This document shows positions 24,432 through 33,265 of a stretch of 42,212 nt of DNA, piece by piece. This stretch comes from Sphingopyxis sp. GTDB lineage: Bacteria > Pseudomonadota > Alphaproteobacteria > Sphingomonadales > Sphingomonadaceae. Both the position numbers and the translations under genes were made by a program. Where the stretch lies: contig NZ_JAEMQX010000024.1 of assembly GCF_016463645.1 (NCBI RefSeq), positions 1 to 42,212 on the forward strand, in the 5' to 3' direction. Position 1 is the stretch's first letter. The number at the start of each line of letters is the position of its first letter. The notes beneath the pieces are model-generated. The model saw only the letters and a program-made list of their open reading frames with translations. It was not told where the DNA came from and ran no database searches.

Positions 24432-24964
24432 CAGCCCCGCACCTCTGCGATAACCCGGCGCCCGAGTGCCGCGACGGCGAGCAGCGCGAGACCGTTGAGC
24501 ATCAGTTCGACGCCAAGGAACGTGCCAAGGATGGCCGAGCGCCCGCCCTGCAGGTGGCGATACACCAGCAGCGCAAGCAGGAGCGAGACGACACCCGAAA
24601 CGAGGAGCGGCCAGAAGCTCGAATCCTCACGGTGCGAGAAGCTCCAAACGAGCTTGCCCAGCCCCGAAACGAGCAGCAGTATGCCCATCAGGATCGTGAG
24701 CGCCTTGGCGCCGGCGACCGGATGGAACAGGATCGACAGGCCAAGCGCGAGCGCGGCCCCCGCCGTCAGCAGCGACGGAGCGCGCGTTCGCCATTCCTTC
24801 TCGAAAAAAGCACCGGCCAGCTGGATCCCACCCGACAGGACCAGCGCGATGGCGGCAAGCGTGACCGCCGCCATCGTCGCAGCCAGCGGGTTGAGAATGG
24901 CAAGAACGCCGCAGATGACCGAAAAGACGCCTGCGAAACGGAGCATCATGGCCAGGGTCGACAT
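24431..24964 (-). CDS. HdeD/DUF308-family membrane protein
   Basis: 177 residues with six predicted helices, paired as in DUF308: FAGVFSVICGVLAILNPLAAT, ALVLSGGIQLAGAFF, GAALALGLSILFHPVAGAKALT, and LLVSGVVSLLLALLVY. E. coli HdeD is linked to acid resistance; in most bacteria the role is unknown. It is translationally coupled to the EEP lipoprotein gene. Confidence 0.85.
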   Translation of the reverse strand: MSTLAMMLRFAGVFSVICGVLAILNPLAATMAAVTLAAIALVLSGGIQLAGAFFEKEWRTRAPSLLTAGAALALGLSILFHPVAGAKALTILMGILLLVSGLGKLVWSFSHREDSSFWPLLVSGVVSLLLALLVYRHLQGGRSAILGTFLGVELMLNGLALLAVAALGRRVIAEVRG

Positions 24965-25012
24965 AGGTTTGCACTCCTCTTGTCGGCCGCAGTCAGCCGA
25001 ACGACATCGAGC

Positions 25013-26110
25013 TTAGGGTACGGCGGATATCAACAGGAAAAAGCCGCAAATGACGAGATGGATCGCACCCTGTAAGACCGTTGTGCGCCCGGTGCCCAAG
25101 GTCAGTGCGCCAATGAGCAGGGTCAGGCCAAGCAGCGCGATCTGCGCCGGCGGAAGCCCGAGATCGAGCGGCTGCGCGACGACGAGGGAAACGATCGCCA
25201 CGGCGGGAATGGTGAGCCCGATGCTCGCGATCGCCGAACCGAGTGCGAGATTGAGGCTCACCTGCAACTTGTTGCGAACCGCCGCCTTGATCGCGGCGAT
25301 GCTCTCGGGAAGCAGGACGATCATCGCGACGATAACCCCGACGAACGCTTGGGGAAGCCCCGCCCCTTCGATCGCCTTGTCGAGCGGATAGGAAAGCTGC
25401 TTCGCCAGCAGGACGACGGCGATCAGGCAAAGGACGAGCAAGGCAAGACTGACGAGCGCAAGGTGGCGCGAGGGAAGTATCTCGCTTTCCGCCTCGCCAT
25501 CGTCGGTCCCGAAAAGAAAATAGTCGCGGTGCTTCACCGTCTGGACGCGGATGAAAATAGCATAGAGCAGGAGCGAGGCGAACGCCACGAACAGGAGCTG
25601 GACGGACGAATAGGCCGCGCCGGGAGCCGACAAGGTATATTGGGGCATGACGAGGCTCAGCACCGCCAGCGTGCCGAGGACCGCGAGCGCCGCGGTCGCC
25701 CCATCGAGCTTGAATCCGAGCTCGCCATGCCGCCGCGCGCCGACCAGAAGGCTGATGCCGACCACGCCGTTGACCGCGATCATCACCGCCGAAAAGATCG
25801 TATCGCGCGCGACCGTCTCGACCCCCTCGGCGCCCGACAGGAGGAATGATACGATCAGCCCGACCTCGATCACCGTGACGGCGACCGCCAGCAGGATCGA
25901 ACCGAAGGGTTCACCCAGCCGCAAAGCCAATATCTCGGCGTGATGTACGGCCGCAAAGACCGACGCGCCGAGCAGCGCTGCCGCGAGCGCAAGTATGCCC
26001 GCATTCCCGACCCCTATGACGTGCGCGCTGAGGCCCGCTATCAGCACAAGCGCGAGGATCGGTACGGCCGCGGTCCAGGCCGGGACCTTCCCGATGGGCG
26101 ATGCGCTCAC
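25013..26110 (-). CDS. ChaA-like Ca2+(Na+)/H+ antiporter, CaCA superfamily
   Basis: 365 residues with about eleven helices. The two alpha repeats appear as HHAEILALRLGEPFGSILLAVAVTVIEVGLI and AFVGVIVAMIVLLPESIAAIKAAVRNKLQVSLNLALGSAIASIGLTIP, each with the conserved acidic residue in the helix. An acidic loop (GTDDGEAESE) separates the halves, as in ChaA. It is expected to expel cations in exchange for protons at the inner membrane. It lies between the amidohydrolase (34-nt gap) and HdeD-like gene (48-nt gap). Confidence 0.9.
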   Translation of the reverse strand: MSASPIGKVPAWTAAVPILALVLIAGLSAHVIGVGNAGILALAAALLGASVFAAVHHAEILALRLGEPFGSILLAVAVTVIEVGLIVSFLLSGAEGVETVARDTIFSAVMIAVNGVVGISLLVGARRHGELGFKLDGATAALAVLGTLAVLSLVMPQYTLSAPGAAYSSVQLLFVAFASLLLYAIFIRVQTVKHRDYFLFGTDDGEAESEILPSRHLALVSLALLVLCLIAVVLLAKQLSYPLDKAIEGAGLPQAFVGVIVAMIVLLPESIAAIKAAVRNKLQVSLNLALGSAIASIGLTIPAVAIVSLVVAQPLDLGLPPAQIALLGLTLLIGALTLGTGRTTVLQGAIHLVICGFFLLISAVP

Positions 26111-26144
26111 GCTATCGGTATCCGCGCACGAAGCGCCGGACTGC

Positions 26145-27491
26145 TCACTGGCCGCCCTTGTAGAATTTGCCGTCCTTCATGATCACGTCAAAATTCTTTG
26201 TCGGATCACCGAGCAGGTCGATGCTCGCGAGCGGGTTGCCATCGACGAGAATAAGATCGGCAAGCGCGCCTTCCTCGACGACGCCGAGTTTCCCGGCATA
26301 GGGCGTCCGGGGGCCAGACAGCGCAAGAAGCTGCGCATTGTCATAGGTCACGAGCTTGACGATCTCGGCCGGGGTGAACCACGACTTCAATCTGATCAGA
26401 TAGGCGTTCTGTTCGGCATTGACGTCGGGCTCGAACAGGAAGTCTGTGCCCCAGGCAAGCTTCACGCCGAGCTTCTTCGCATTCTGCCAAAGCGCCGCAT
26501 TATTGGCGAGAATCTCGCGACGCTTTTCGCGCCGATTGGGGTCCATGTTCGGATTGTCGTCGGCCAGCGTCTGGGTCGAAAGCCAGATGCCCTTTTCGGC
26601 CATCAAGCGAAGCGTAGCCTCGTCGAGAAGCTGACCATGTTCGATGCATTTCACGCCCGCGTCGATCGCCCGGCGGACCGCACGCGGCGTATAGGCATGG
26701 ACCATCACATAGGTGTTCCAGTCCGCGGCCGCATCTGCGGCGGCCTTCATCTCCTCGAACGTATATTGGGTAACGTCGATCGGATCGTAATCCGAGGAGG
26801 TTCCGCCACCCGCCATCAGCTTGATCTGGCTGGCGCCGAAACGCAGATTCTCGCGCGTCGCGGTCAGCACTTCGCTGGTTCCGTCGGCAATGAAATTGGC
26901 GCCAAACAGTTCCGATCGCGAAACGGTCCCGCCGAATTTCCGCGACCGCTCGGTCGGCAGCCGGAAGTCGCCATGCCCGCTGGTCTGCGAGATGACTGCC
27001 CCCGATGGCCAGATGCGAGGGCCGACGATATTGCCGGCGTCGATCCGGCGCTTGAGGCCGAAAATCGGACCGCCCGCATCGCGCACCGCAGTAAAGCCGC
27101 GCAGCAACATATCATGCGCCTGGCGTCCGGCGGCATCCTCGGCCTTTTCGGGGGTGAGGTCGGGCGACAGCATCTGCGGCATCGTCAGCGCGCCGAAGGT
27201 CAGATGGACATGCACGTCGATCATGCCCGGCATCAACGTGCGGCCCCCGCCTTCAATGATTTTCGCGGGCCCGCGCGGCGTGATGTCACCGCCGATCTTC
27301 GCGATACGGCCACCCTCGATCAAGACATTGGTCGGCGCGCCCAGCTGCCCCTTCACGACGTCGAGCACGCGGACATTGCGGAACAGCGTTTCGGATGCCG
27401 CCGGATCCTGAGCCTGTACGCCGACGGAGAAGGAAGAAACGAGGACCGCTGCCGCAACACCCAGTCCCCAACGCAAAGCCGTCATGTTCAT
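26145..27491 (-). CDS. Secreted metal-dependent amidohydrolase (imidazolonepropionase/prolidase-like)
   Basis: 448 residues with a signal peptide ending near VQAQD. The metal-site residues of the amidohydrolase superfamily are all present: His94 and His96 (DVHVH), Lys224 (IKLMAGGG), His265 (MVHAY), His285 (IEHGQ) and Asp350 (WGTDF). This subgroup includes periplasmic Xaa-Pro/Xaa-Arg dipeptidases and ochratoxin-degrading amidases, so an amide- or peptide-cleaving role is likely. It follows the outer-membrane protein gene by 60 nt and shares the same 14-nt leader around its ribosome binding site. Confidence 0.92.
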   Translation of the reverse strand: MNMTALRWGLGVAAAVLVSSFSVGVQAQDPAASETLFRNVRVLDVVKGQLGAPTNVLIEGGRIAKIGGDITPRGPAKIIEGGGRTLMPGMIDVHVHLTFGALTMPQMLSPDLTPEKAEDAAGRQAHDMLLRGFTAVRDAGGPIFGLKRRIDAGNIVGPRIWPSGAVISQTSGHGDFRLPTERSRKFGGTVSRSELFGANFIADGTSEVLTATRENLRFGASQIKLMAGGGTSSDYDPIDVTQYTFEEMKAAADAAADWNTYVMVHAYTPRAVRRAIDAGVKCIEHGQLLDEATLRLMAEKGIWLSTQTLADDNPNMDPNRREKRREILANNAALWQNAKKLGVKLAWGTDFLFEPDVNAEQNAYLIRLKSWFTPAEIVKLVTYDNAQLLALSGPRTPYAGKLGVVEEGALADLILVDGNPLASIDLLGDPTKNFDVIMKDGKFYKGGQ

Positions 27492-27493
27492 CG

Positions 27494-27507
27494 CCTGCCC
27501 CTGTCCA
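27494..27507 (-). repeat. Shared 14-nt leader at the amidohydrolase start
   Basis: On the minus strand TGGACAGGGGCAGG, ending 2 nt before the ATG. The same 14-mer ends 3 nt before the outer-membrane protein start (28329-28342). It includes a G-rich Shine-Dalgarno sequence. Confidence 0.45.
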
Positions 27508-27551
27508 GTTCGAAAGTGTCTATCGAAGCTCCGCGCCTGCCTTCCGGCCGA

Positions 27552-28325
27552 TCAGAATGCGACCGTCGCGCCCAGAAGCGGACCGGCGAGCGCGGCGCTC
27601 GTCCGGACATTGCCGCTCTTGTAGTCGACATAGAGGTAACGGTAGCCGCCCGAGAGCCAGATATTTTTCGCGACGCGCAGGTTCGCCGTCGCGGCCGCCT
27701 GCCCCGTCACCTCCGATGCAGGGCCGAAGCCGCCGATGTCGCCGTACAGCAGGAACGACAGGCGCGGCGACGCCTTGATGTTGAGGCGCGTCGCAAAAAC
27801 CGGATCGACGAAGCTCGCCTTTGCGCTCGCCGAAACATTGAGTAACGGCACCGCCGCCTTCGGCCGGATCCACCAGGCCCGCCCGCCAACCAGCACGTCG
27901 AGCGACGCACCTTCCTGTTCGACGGCCCGGTAACCGATGAGCGCAGTCGCCGACGTCTGGCTCAGCTTGCCCTCGGCCGGAACGAAGGGAAGCGCCGGAT
28001 TGCCGGTCGGCACCAGTCCCTCGCGCGACGAGGCTGAGTGGGTGAGGTCGGCGACGACGACCAGCCGGTCATGCTTGACGAGCCCGCTGACGAAGAAGGC
28101 CGCGTCGACATCCTCCATCAGTTCGCCGAAGCTCTTGTCGACATGCACCGTGGGAGCGCCCGGCCCCGGCCGAAGCGTCCCCCCGAAACCCGTTGCCCAG
28201 ACATAGGGCGTAATCTGGACGGTCGTACCGCGCCCGTCTTCCTCCGCTGCCTGGACGGGGTAAGTTATAGCCAATGCCAATATCGCAAATGCAACCGCCG
28301 TGCACGGCCGTGCCAAATTCGTCAT
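27552..28325 (-). CDS. Outer-membrane beta-barrel protein
   Basis: 257 residues. The signal peptide MTNLARPCTAVAFAILALAITYPVQAA is followed by alternating amphipathic strands (TTVQITPYVWATGFGGTL, LDVLVGGRAWWIRP, NIWLSGGYRYLYVDY) and a final strand ending in Phe, the barrel hallmark. The ATG at 28325 is chosen because it gives the signal peptide; the frame stays open to 28460 but that part is unlike protein. It may be a channel for the products or substrates of the amidases in its operon. It is the first gene of the six-gene run, with the promoter at 28460-28488. Confidence 0.85.
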   Translation of the reverse strand: MTNLARPCTAVAFAILALAITYPVQAAEEDGRGTTVQITPYVWATGFGGTLRPGPGAPTVHVDKSFGELMEDVDAAFFVSGLVKHDRLVVVADLTHSASSREGLVPTGNPALPFVPAEGKLSQTSATALIGYRAVEQEGASLDVLVGGRAWWIRPKAAVPLLNVSASAKASFVDPVFATRLNIKASPRLSFLLYGDIGGFGPASEVTGQAAATANLRVAKNIWLSGGYRYLYVDYKSGNVRTSAALAGPLLGATVAF

Positions 28326-28459
28326 GAGCCTGCCCCTGTCCAACCATTCAACCAGTCCGGCGACATGATCGCCTGCCAGACTATCCACATCGATCTCTTC
28401 GCACCCGGCCCCGCCGGATATCCGTTTGGTTTCAGCGAACTCATATTGGTCGTTCGTCA

Positions 28460-28488
28460 AATATCTCTTCGCCAGCCGCTATTGTCAA
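28460..28488 (-). promoter_or_regulatory. Promoter of the outer-membrane protein operon
   Basis: On the minus strand TTGACA (28488-28483), a 17-nt spacer and GATATT (28465-28460), 135 nt upstream of the start codon. The -35 overlaps a TCAAT-N4-ATTGA inverted repeat (28485-28498). Confidence 0.55.
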
Positions 28489-28528
28489 TTGATATTGAAC
28501 GTATACTCGCGGGGCCTGAGTCAACATC

Positions 28529-28546
28529 GGGTCAACCATTTGACCC
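28529..28546. promoter_or_regulatory. Perfect operator-like inverted repeat
   Basis: GGGTCAA-CCAT-TTGACCC, 7-bp arms and a 4-nt centre, about 40 nt upstream of the minus-strand -35. The position suits an activator. No regulator gene is adjacent except the ECF sigma/FecR pair, which would not use such a site. Confidence 0.5.
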
Positions 28547-28975
28547 TCTCCCGTTGGGATGTCGGGGGCTGCAAGCGAAGCATAAGAGAAGCAGCCATTT
28601 CATACGTAAATCCAAAAAGAATCACCACATGACCGAAGGCGAGTGGCAAGGAGCTGTTTTCCTCACAGGTTTAAACTCCGCTTTTGGGGTCGATCGACCG
28701 AGGTTCGAATGGCCGAGATGAGGCGCCTTTTCGGACACTAGCGGTCTAGCGTGACGGAAATTTCCCAATGATTTGAGTGTCCATCATATTCATGCCGGGC
28801 GCGCCATTTCTCCATGTATTTCAATCATCTTGGATGATTTCCGAAAGCGGGCTCGCGCAGTCATGACGCGCGATCGCGGAAGGGCCGGGCCGGTTCGCTC
28901 GCAGCCCGCCCTGATCGAGCCGGCGATATCCGGACCCCTTGGGGAATCGCCGGCGCCGAAGCCTGAAAAAAGATG

Positions 28976-29001
28976 TTACATTTTTTCTGCCGCCGTTTGT
29001 C
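28976..29001 (+). promoter_or_regulatory. Candidate ECF-sigma promoter before the sigma gene
   Basis: TTACA (28976-28980), 16 nt beginning with a T-run, then TTGTC (28997-29001). The same two words with the same 16-nt spacing occur before the receptor gene at 30584-30609, suggesting recognition by the encoded sigma factor. Confidence 0.5.
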
Positions 29002-29045
29002 AAAGGTAACGACGGGTTCGGACGCATAGGGGATTCCGCCGACGC

Positions 29046-29618
29046 ATGGTGGACGAGGAGACAATCAGGGACTGGTTTTGCCGGGAGGTTCTCCCTCTCG
29101 AACGGTCGCTTGCGCGCTTTATCGGCCGAAACTGGAGAGTGGCCGATGATGTGATGGACCTGACGCACGACGTGTACGAACTGGCAATTGCCGGCGCGCG
29201 ACGGGAAATGCCGCGCAATACGCGGCAATATCTGTTTACGGTGGCGCGTAACCATCTCATCAACAGCGCCAAGCGCGCCCGCGTCGTCTCGTTCGAGCTT
29301 GTCGCGGATCTTGAGGCGGCGCCGCTCGAGGTCGATTTGTTCGAGACCGACCGGCATCTGGATGCGCGCGAGGCGCTGCGCCGGTTCCAGGCGGGCCTCG
29401 ACAAACTCTCCCCACGCATCCGCGAAATCGTGACACTTCGCAAGGTGGAGGGCTTTAACATAAACGAGACTGCCGAGCGGCTCGGCATCGGCAAGGATGC
29501 GGTCAACCACCAGCTCGCGATGGGCATGAAAGCGCTCGCCGATCACATGCTCGGCGGTGCCGGCCGTATCGTGCGGCGGAAATATCCCGGGCGGGCGGCG
29601 AAGGAGGATGGGGCATGA
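29046..29618 (+). CDS. ECF sigma factor, FecI-like
   Basis: 190 residues. Region 2: ERSLARFIGRNWRVADDVMDLTHDVYELAI and LFTVARNHLINSAKRAR (about 16-80). Region 4: LDKLSPRIREIVTLRKVEGFNINETAERLGIGKDAVNHQLAMGMKAL (about 117-165), with the helix-turn-helix. The layout sigma, FecR, STN-domain receptor is the classical surface-signalling set: ligand binding at the receptor is passed through FecR to release the sigma factor. Its stop overlaps the fecR-like start by 4 nt. It is probably autoregulated through 28976-29001. Confidence 0.93.
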   Translation: MVDEETIRDWFCREVLPLERSLARFIGRNWRVADDVMDLTHDVYELAIAGARREMPRNTRQYLFTVARNHLINSAKRARVVSFELVADLEAAPLEVDLFETDRHLDAREALRRFQAGLDKLSPRIREIVTLRKVEGFNINETAERLGIGKDAVNHQLAMGMKALADHMLGGAGRIVRRKYPGRAAKEDGA

Positions 29619-30580
29619 GCTGCGCGCAGGAGGCACGGGACCGGGCTGCGCTGTGGGTCGTCGCGCGCGAGCAGGACGACTGGAGCGAGAGCGACCAGGC
29701 GGCGCTCGATGCCTGGCTGGCGGAGTCGGATATGAACAAGGCGGCCTATTGGCGGCTCGACCATAGCTGGCGCGAGGCCGACCGGATCGGTGCGCTTGGC
29801 CGGAATGAGAGCCGCAGGCAGGAGCCGTCGCCGCGCGGCCGATGGTGGGTGCCCGCCGCGCTCGCCGCATCTCTGACCCTCGTTGCAGGCGCCGGCTTCT
29901 ATCGTTCATGGCAGGCCGACCAACGGCAGTCGATTGCGCAGGTCCGATATGACACGCCGGTCGGCGGTCACCGGAAGGTCGGGCTTCCCGACGGCAGTCG
30001 CATCGAACTCAACACGGCTTCGGCGGTGCGCGCGGCAGTGGGCAAGGCGAAGCGCGAAATATGGCTCGACCGCGGCGAAGCCTATTTCGAGGTCGCGCAC
30101 AAGGAGGGGCGCCCCTTCGTGGTTCATGCCGGAAGCCGAACGGTCACGGTGCTCGGCACCAAATTCTCCGTCCGGCGCGACGGCGGCAAGGTCATCGTTT
30201 CGGTTCTCGAAGGGCGCGTACGCGTCGATGATGTCGCCAATGTGCATGCGGTACGTTCGACGATCATCTCGGGCGGCGACATCGCCTTGGCGCGCGGCGC
30301 TGCGACCCTCGTTACCGCGCGGTCGGACACGCGCGTCGAGGATGCGCTTGCGTGGCGTGCCGGTATGTTGAGCTTCGACCAGAGCCGCCTCGCGGACGTC
30401 GCGGCGGAATTCAACCGCTACAATGAAAAGCAGATGGTCGTGACGGATTCCACGGTGTCGAACATCCGCATCGGCGGGATGTTTCCTGCCGCCAAGCCCG
30501 ACGATTTCGTGCGCCTGCTCCGCGATGCCTATGGTCTCCGGGTCGAGGAAACCGGCCGGGAAATGAAAATCTCGTCCTGA
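29615..30580 (+). CDS. FecR-family anti-sigma factor/transducer
   Basis: 321 residues. The N-terminal cytoplasmic DUF4880-type domain (about 1-75) has ARDRAALWVVAREQDDWSESDQAALDAWL. One membrane helix follows (WWVPAALAASLTLVAGAGFY, about 82-101). The periplasmic FecR domain contains GGHRKVGLPDGSRIELNTASAV and LDRGEAYFEVAHKEGRPFVVHAG, and the C-terminal domain (AAEFNRYNEKQMVV) contacts the receptor's STN domain. It both inhibits and activates the cognate sigma factor. Confidence 0.93.
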   Translation: MSCAQEARDRAALWVVAREQDDWSESDQAALDAWLAESDMNKAAYWRLDHSWREADRIGALGRNESRRQEPSPRGRWWVPAALAASLTLVAGAGFYRSWQADQRQSIAQVRYDTPVGGHRKVGLPDGSRIELNTASAVRAAVGKAKREIWLDRGEAYFEVAHKEGRPFVVHAGSRTVTVLGTKFSVRRDGGKVIVSVLEGRVRVDDVANVHAVRSTIISGGDIALARGAATLVTARSDTRVEDALAWRAGMLSFDQSRLADVAAEFNRYNEKQMVVTDSTVSNIRIGGMFPAAKPDDFVRLLRDAYGLRVEETGREMKISS

Positions 30581-30583
30581 CGA

Positions 30584-30609
30584 TTACAGTTTTATGGCGC
30601 ACCCTTGTC
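30584..30609 (+). promoter_or_regulatory. Candidate ECF-sigma promoter before the STN receptor
   Basis: TTACA (30584-30588), 16 nt, TTGTC (30605-30609), located between the fecR stop and the receptor start. Spacing is identical to that of the site at 28976-29001, and a T-run again follows TTACA. Confidence 0.55.
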
Positions 30610-30662
30610 TTGAATCCCCGACGGACGGCCAAACGAGCGTCCGACCACATCGGGGGGACAGA

Positions 30663-33215
30663 ATGGGCATCAAGACTATTGCAACCGCGCTGGCCGCGAG
30701 CACGTGCATCGTAGCGCTTTCGGCTCCGGCCTATGCCCAGCAGCGTGCCTTCAATATTTCCGCAGGCGGGCTCGACGCGGCATTGGCCGCCTATGGTCGC
30801 CAGTCGGGCCTGCCGATCATATACAAGGCCGAAGAAGTGCGCGGGGTTCGCACGCAGGGGTATCGCGGGTCCGCCACTCCCGAACAGGCGCTGAAGGCGA
30901 TTCTGGCGAATACGGGCTTTGCGGCGGTTCGCGGCGCATCTGGCTCGGTTGCGATCGTCCGGGCGGGAAACGACCAAAGCGCCGGTGATATTTCGTCGGG
31001 ACTGGCCGGAGCGGATCGGGACATTGTCGTCACGGGCACCCGGATCAAGGGTGCGGACACGCCGTCGCCGGTGCTCCGCGTGACCGAGACCGATATCCGC
31101 GACGCGGGCTTCAGCGATGTCGGGGAGGTGATCCGGAGCATTCCCCAGAATTTCGGCGGGGGGCAGAATCCCGGCGTGGCCTTGGGATCGGGCAACAACA
31201 CCAACCTCACCGGGGGATCGGCCTTCAACCTTCGCGGTCTTGGTCCCGATGCGACGCTGACCCTGCTGAACGGTCGCCGGCTCTCCTACGGCGGCTTTCA
31301 GCAGGCGGTCGACGCATCGCTCGTGCCCGTCGCGGCACTGAAACAGATCGAGATTATCACCGACGGGGCTTCGGCGCTTTACGGGTCGGACGCGGTTGCC
31401 GGCGTCGCGAACATCATCCTCAAGCGCGATTTCGATGGCCTGACGATGGCCGGACGGGTCGGTTTCGCGACCGACGGCGGCGGCACCGAACGCCAGCTCA
31501 GCGCGACCGCGGGGACGAACTGGGGCAGCGGCGGCTTCATTGCGGCCTATAATTATCTCGATGCCGATCCGATCTTCTCCGATCAACGATCCTACACCGA
31601 TTATATGCTCGATCCGTCGACCTTGCTGCCAAAACGCCGCAATCACAACGGCCTCGTCAGCCTGCATCAGAAGCTGGCCGATTTCGCCGAGTTCAAGGTC
31701 GACGCGCTCTATACGGACCGCCACTTCCGCACATCGTCGGCGCAACCGGCGCAATTGTCCGTCTCGCTTTCCGATTCCAAAGTATATGCGGTGTCGCCAA
31801 CGCTGGATGTGTCGCTGCCCGCCGGCTGGACGCTGACCTTGGGCGGCACATACAGCGTCGAAGAGAATGTCGTCACCAACCAGGGCTTCAACAGCGCCGG
31901 CGCGCTCGTCGCGGGATCCAGGACTTGCTACTGCAACACCGCCTATTCGCTGGAGGCCAGCGGCGAAGGAGCGCTGTTCGATGTGCCGGCCGGCGCGGTA
32001 CGGCTGGCGGTCGGCGGCGGATATCGCAACAATGAATATGAAGCGGTTCGCCATTCGACGGGCCAGACGCTGACGAAAGGCGATGTTGGGAGCCGCTATG
32101 CGTTCGGCGAAATCTACGTTCCGGTCGTGTCTCCCGACATGAACGTGCCGGCCATGCATCGGCTCAATGCAACCGCGGCGGTCCGGCACGAAAATTACAG
32201 TGTTTTCGGTAGCATCACGACTCCCAAGCTAGGGCTGATCTATCAGCCGACCGGCGATATTACGCTGAAGGGCTCGTGGGGGCGGTCGTTCAAGGCGCCG
32301 ACGCTCAACCAGCGCTTTTCGGACTATCTCCTCTATATCCGGCCGGCGGCTGCGATGGGAGGGATCGGCTTCCCGTCGAACGCCACGGTGCTGATGCGTT
32401 ATGGCGGCGGCGGCGATCTCCAGCCCGAAAAGGCGCAGACCTGGTCGGCCACCTTTGCAGTCGAGCCACGCGCCGTTCCCGGGCTGAGCTTCGACATCAG
32501 CTATTTCGATATCGACTATCGCGGCCGCGTCGTTCTGCCGATCGCGAATATGCAGACCGCGCTGAGCGACCCCGCATTCCAGAGCTTCGTGACCTATGAC
32601 CCGACCGCGCAGCAGATCGCCGATGCGGTCGACCCCGCGGTCCAGATCATCAACGGCACCACCGAACCGCTCAACCCGGCGACGGTCGTCGCGATCGTCG
32701 ACAATCGCTATTCGAACGTCGCGCGCCAGCGCGCGAGGGGCGTCGATGTCTCCGGCGCCTATCAATTCGACCTTGCTGGCGGCCGCGCGGCGATCCGGGG
32801 ATCGGCAAGCTGGCTGAAGGGCGACCAGCAGGCGACCGAAGGACTGCCGACTTTTCCCACGGCCGGCATCGTCTATAATCCGGCCAAATTCCGGGCGCGG
32901 GGCGGTGTCGTATGGCGCGACGACCATCTGACGCTTTCGGCCTTCGTCAATCATGTCGCGAGCGTCGTCGACAATCGTTTTGTGACGAAGACAAGGACCG
33001 GCAGCTTCACGACCGCGGACGCGGTGATCCGTTATCGGACGGGCCCCGGCAGTTCGCTGTGGTCGAATCTGGAGCTGTCGCTGTCGGCGCAGAACGTCCT
33101 GAACAAGAAGCCGCCGCTTTACACGCCGCTCGCAAACTTCGTCGTCAATTATGACTCGACCAATTATTCGGCGATCGGACGCCATCTGAGCTTTTCCATC
33201 AGCAAGAGTTGGTGA
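30663..33215 (+). CDS. TonB-dependent receptor with STN signalling domain (FecA-like layout)
   Basis: 850 residues. The signal peptide ends APAYAQ; the STN domain (about 24-100) reads AFNISAGGLDAALAAYGRQSGLPIIY and TPEQALKAILANTGF. A TonB box (DIVVTGTRIKG) and plug follow with GSAFNLRGLGPDATLTLLNGRRLSYGG and EIITDGASALYGSDAVAGVANIILKRDF, then a barrel ending FSISKSW. The STN domain couples ligand binding to the upstream FecR/sigma pair. The plug sequence is of the group with LNGRR and YGSDAVAGV, widespread in sphingomonads and often near peptidases, rather than of known siderophore receptors. The ATG at 30663 is chosen for its signal peptide and the G-rich sequence before it; 30594 is too far upstream. 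Confidence 0.94.
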   Translation: MGIKTIATALAASTCIVALSAPAYAQQRAFNISAGGLDAALAAYGRQSGLPIIYKAEEVRGVRTQGYRGSATPEQALKAILANTGFAAVRGASGSVAIVRAGNDQSAGDISSGLAGADRDIVVTGTRIKGADTPSPVLRVTETDIRDAGFSDVGEVIRSIPQNFGGGQNPGVALGSGNNTNLTGGSAFNLRGLGPDATLTLLNGRRLSYGGFQQAVDASLVPVAALKQIEIITDGASALYGSDAVAGVANIILKRDFDGLTMAGRVGFATDGGGTERQLSATAGTNWGSGGFIAAYNYLDADPIFSDQRSYTDYMLDPSTLLPKRRNHNGLVSLHQKLADFAEFKVDALYTDRHFRTSSAQPAQLSVSLSDSKVYAVSPTLDVSLPAGWTLTLGGTYSVEENVVTNQGFNSAGALVAGSRTCYCNTAYSLEASGEGALFDVPAGAVRLAVGGGYRNNEYEAVRHSTGQTLTKGDVGSRYAFGEIYVPVVSPDMNVPAMHRLNATAAVRHENYSVFGSITTPKLGLIYQPTGDITLKGSWGRSFKAPTLNQRFSDYLLYIRPAAAMGGIGFPSNATVLMRYGGGGDLQPEKAQTWSATFAVEPRAVPGLSFDISYFDIDYRGRVVLPIANMQTALSDPAFQSFVTYDPTAQQIADAVDPAVQIINGTTEPLNPATVVAIVDNRYSNVARQRARGVDVSGAYQFDLAGGRAAIRGSASWLKGDQQATEGLPTFPTAGIVYNPAKFRARGGVVWRDDHLTLSAFVNHVASVVDNRFVTKTRTGSFTTADAVIRYRTGPGSSLWSNLELSLSAQNVLNKKPPLYTPLANFVVNYDSTNYSAIGRHLSFSISKSW

Positions 33216-33265
33216 TCCGGCGCGCGCGCGGTGAAATTTCCAACTATATTTCAGAAGGATGTACC

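Larger units (their letters stand above)
28326..29045. other. 720-nt divergent regulatory region without genes
   Basis: It separates the minus-strand outer-membrane protein operon from the plus-strand sigma factor operon. It holds a leader repeat (28329-28342), a minus-strand promoter (28460-28488), an 18-nt operator-like repeat (28529-28546) and a candidate ECF promoter (28976-29001). Between 28550 and 28970 nothing was recognised; short open frames there look random. Confidence 0.6.
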
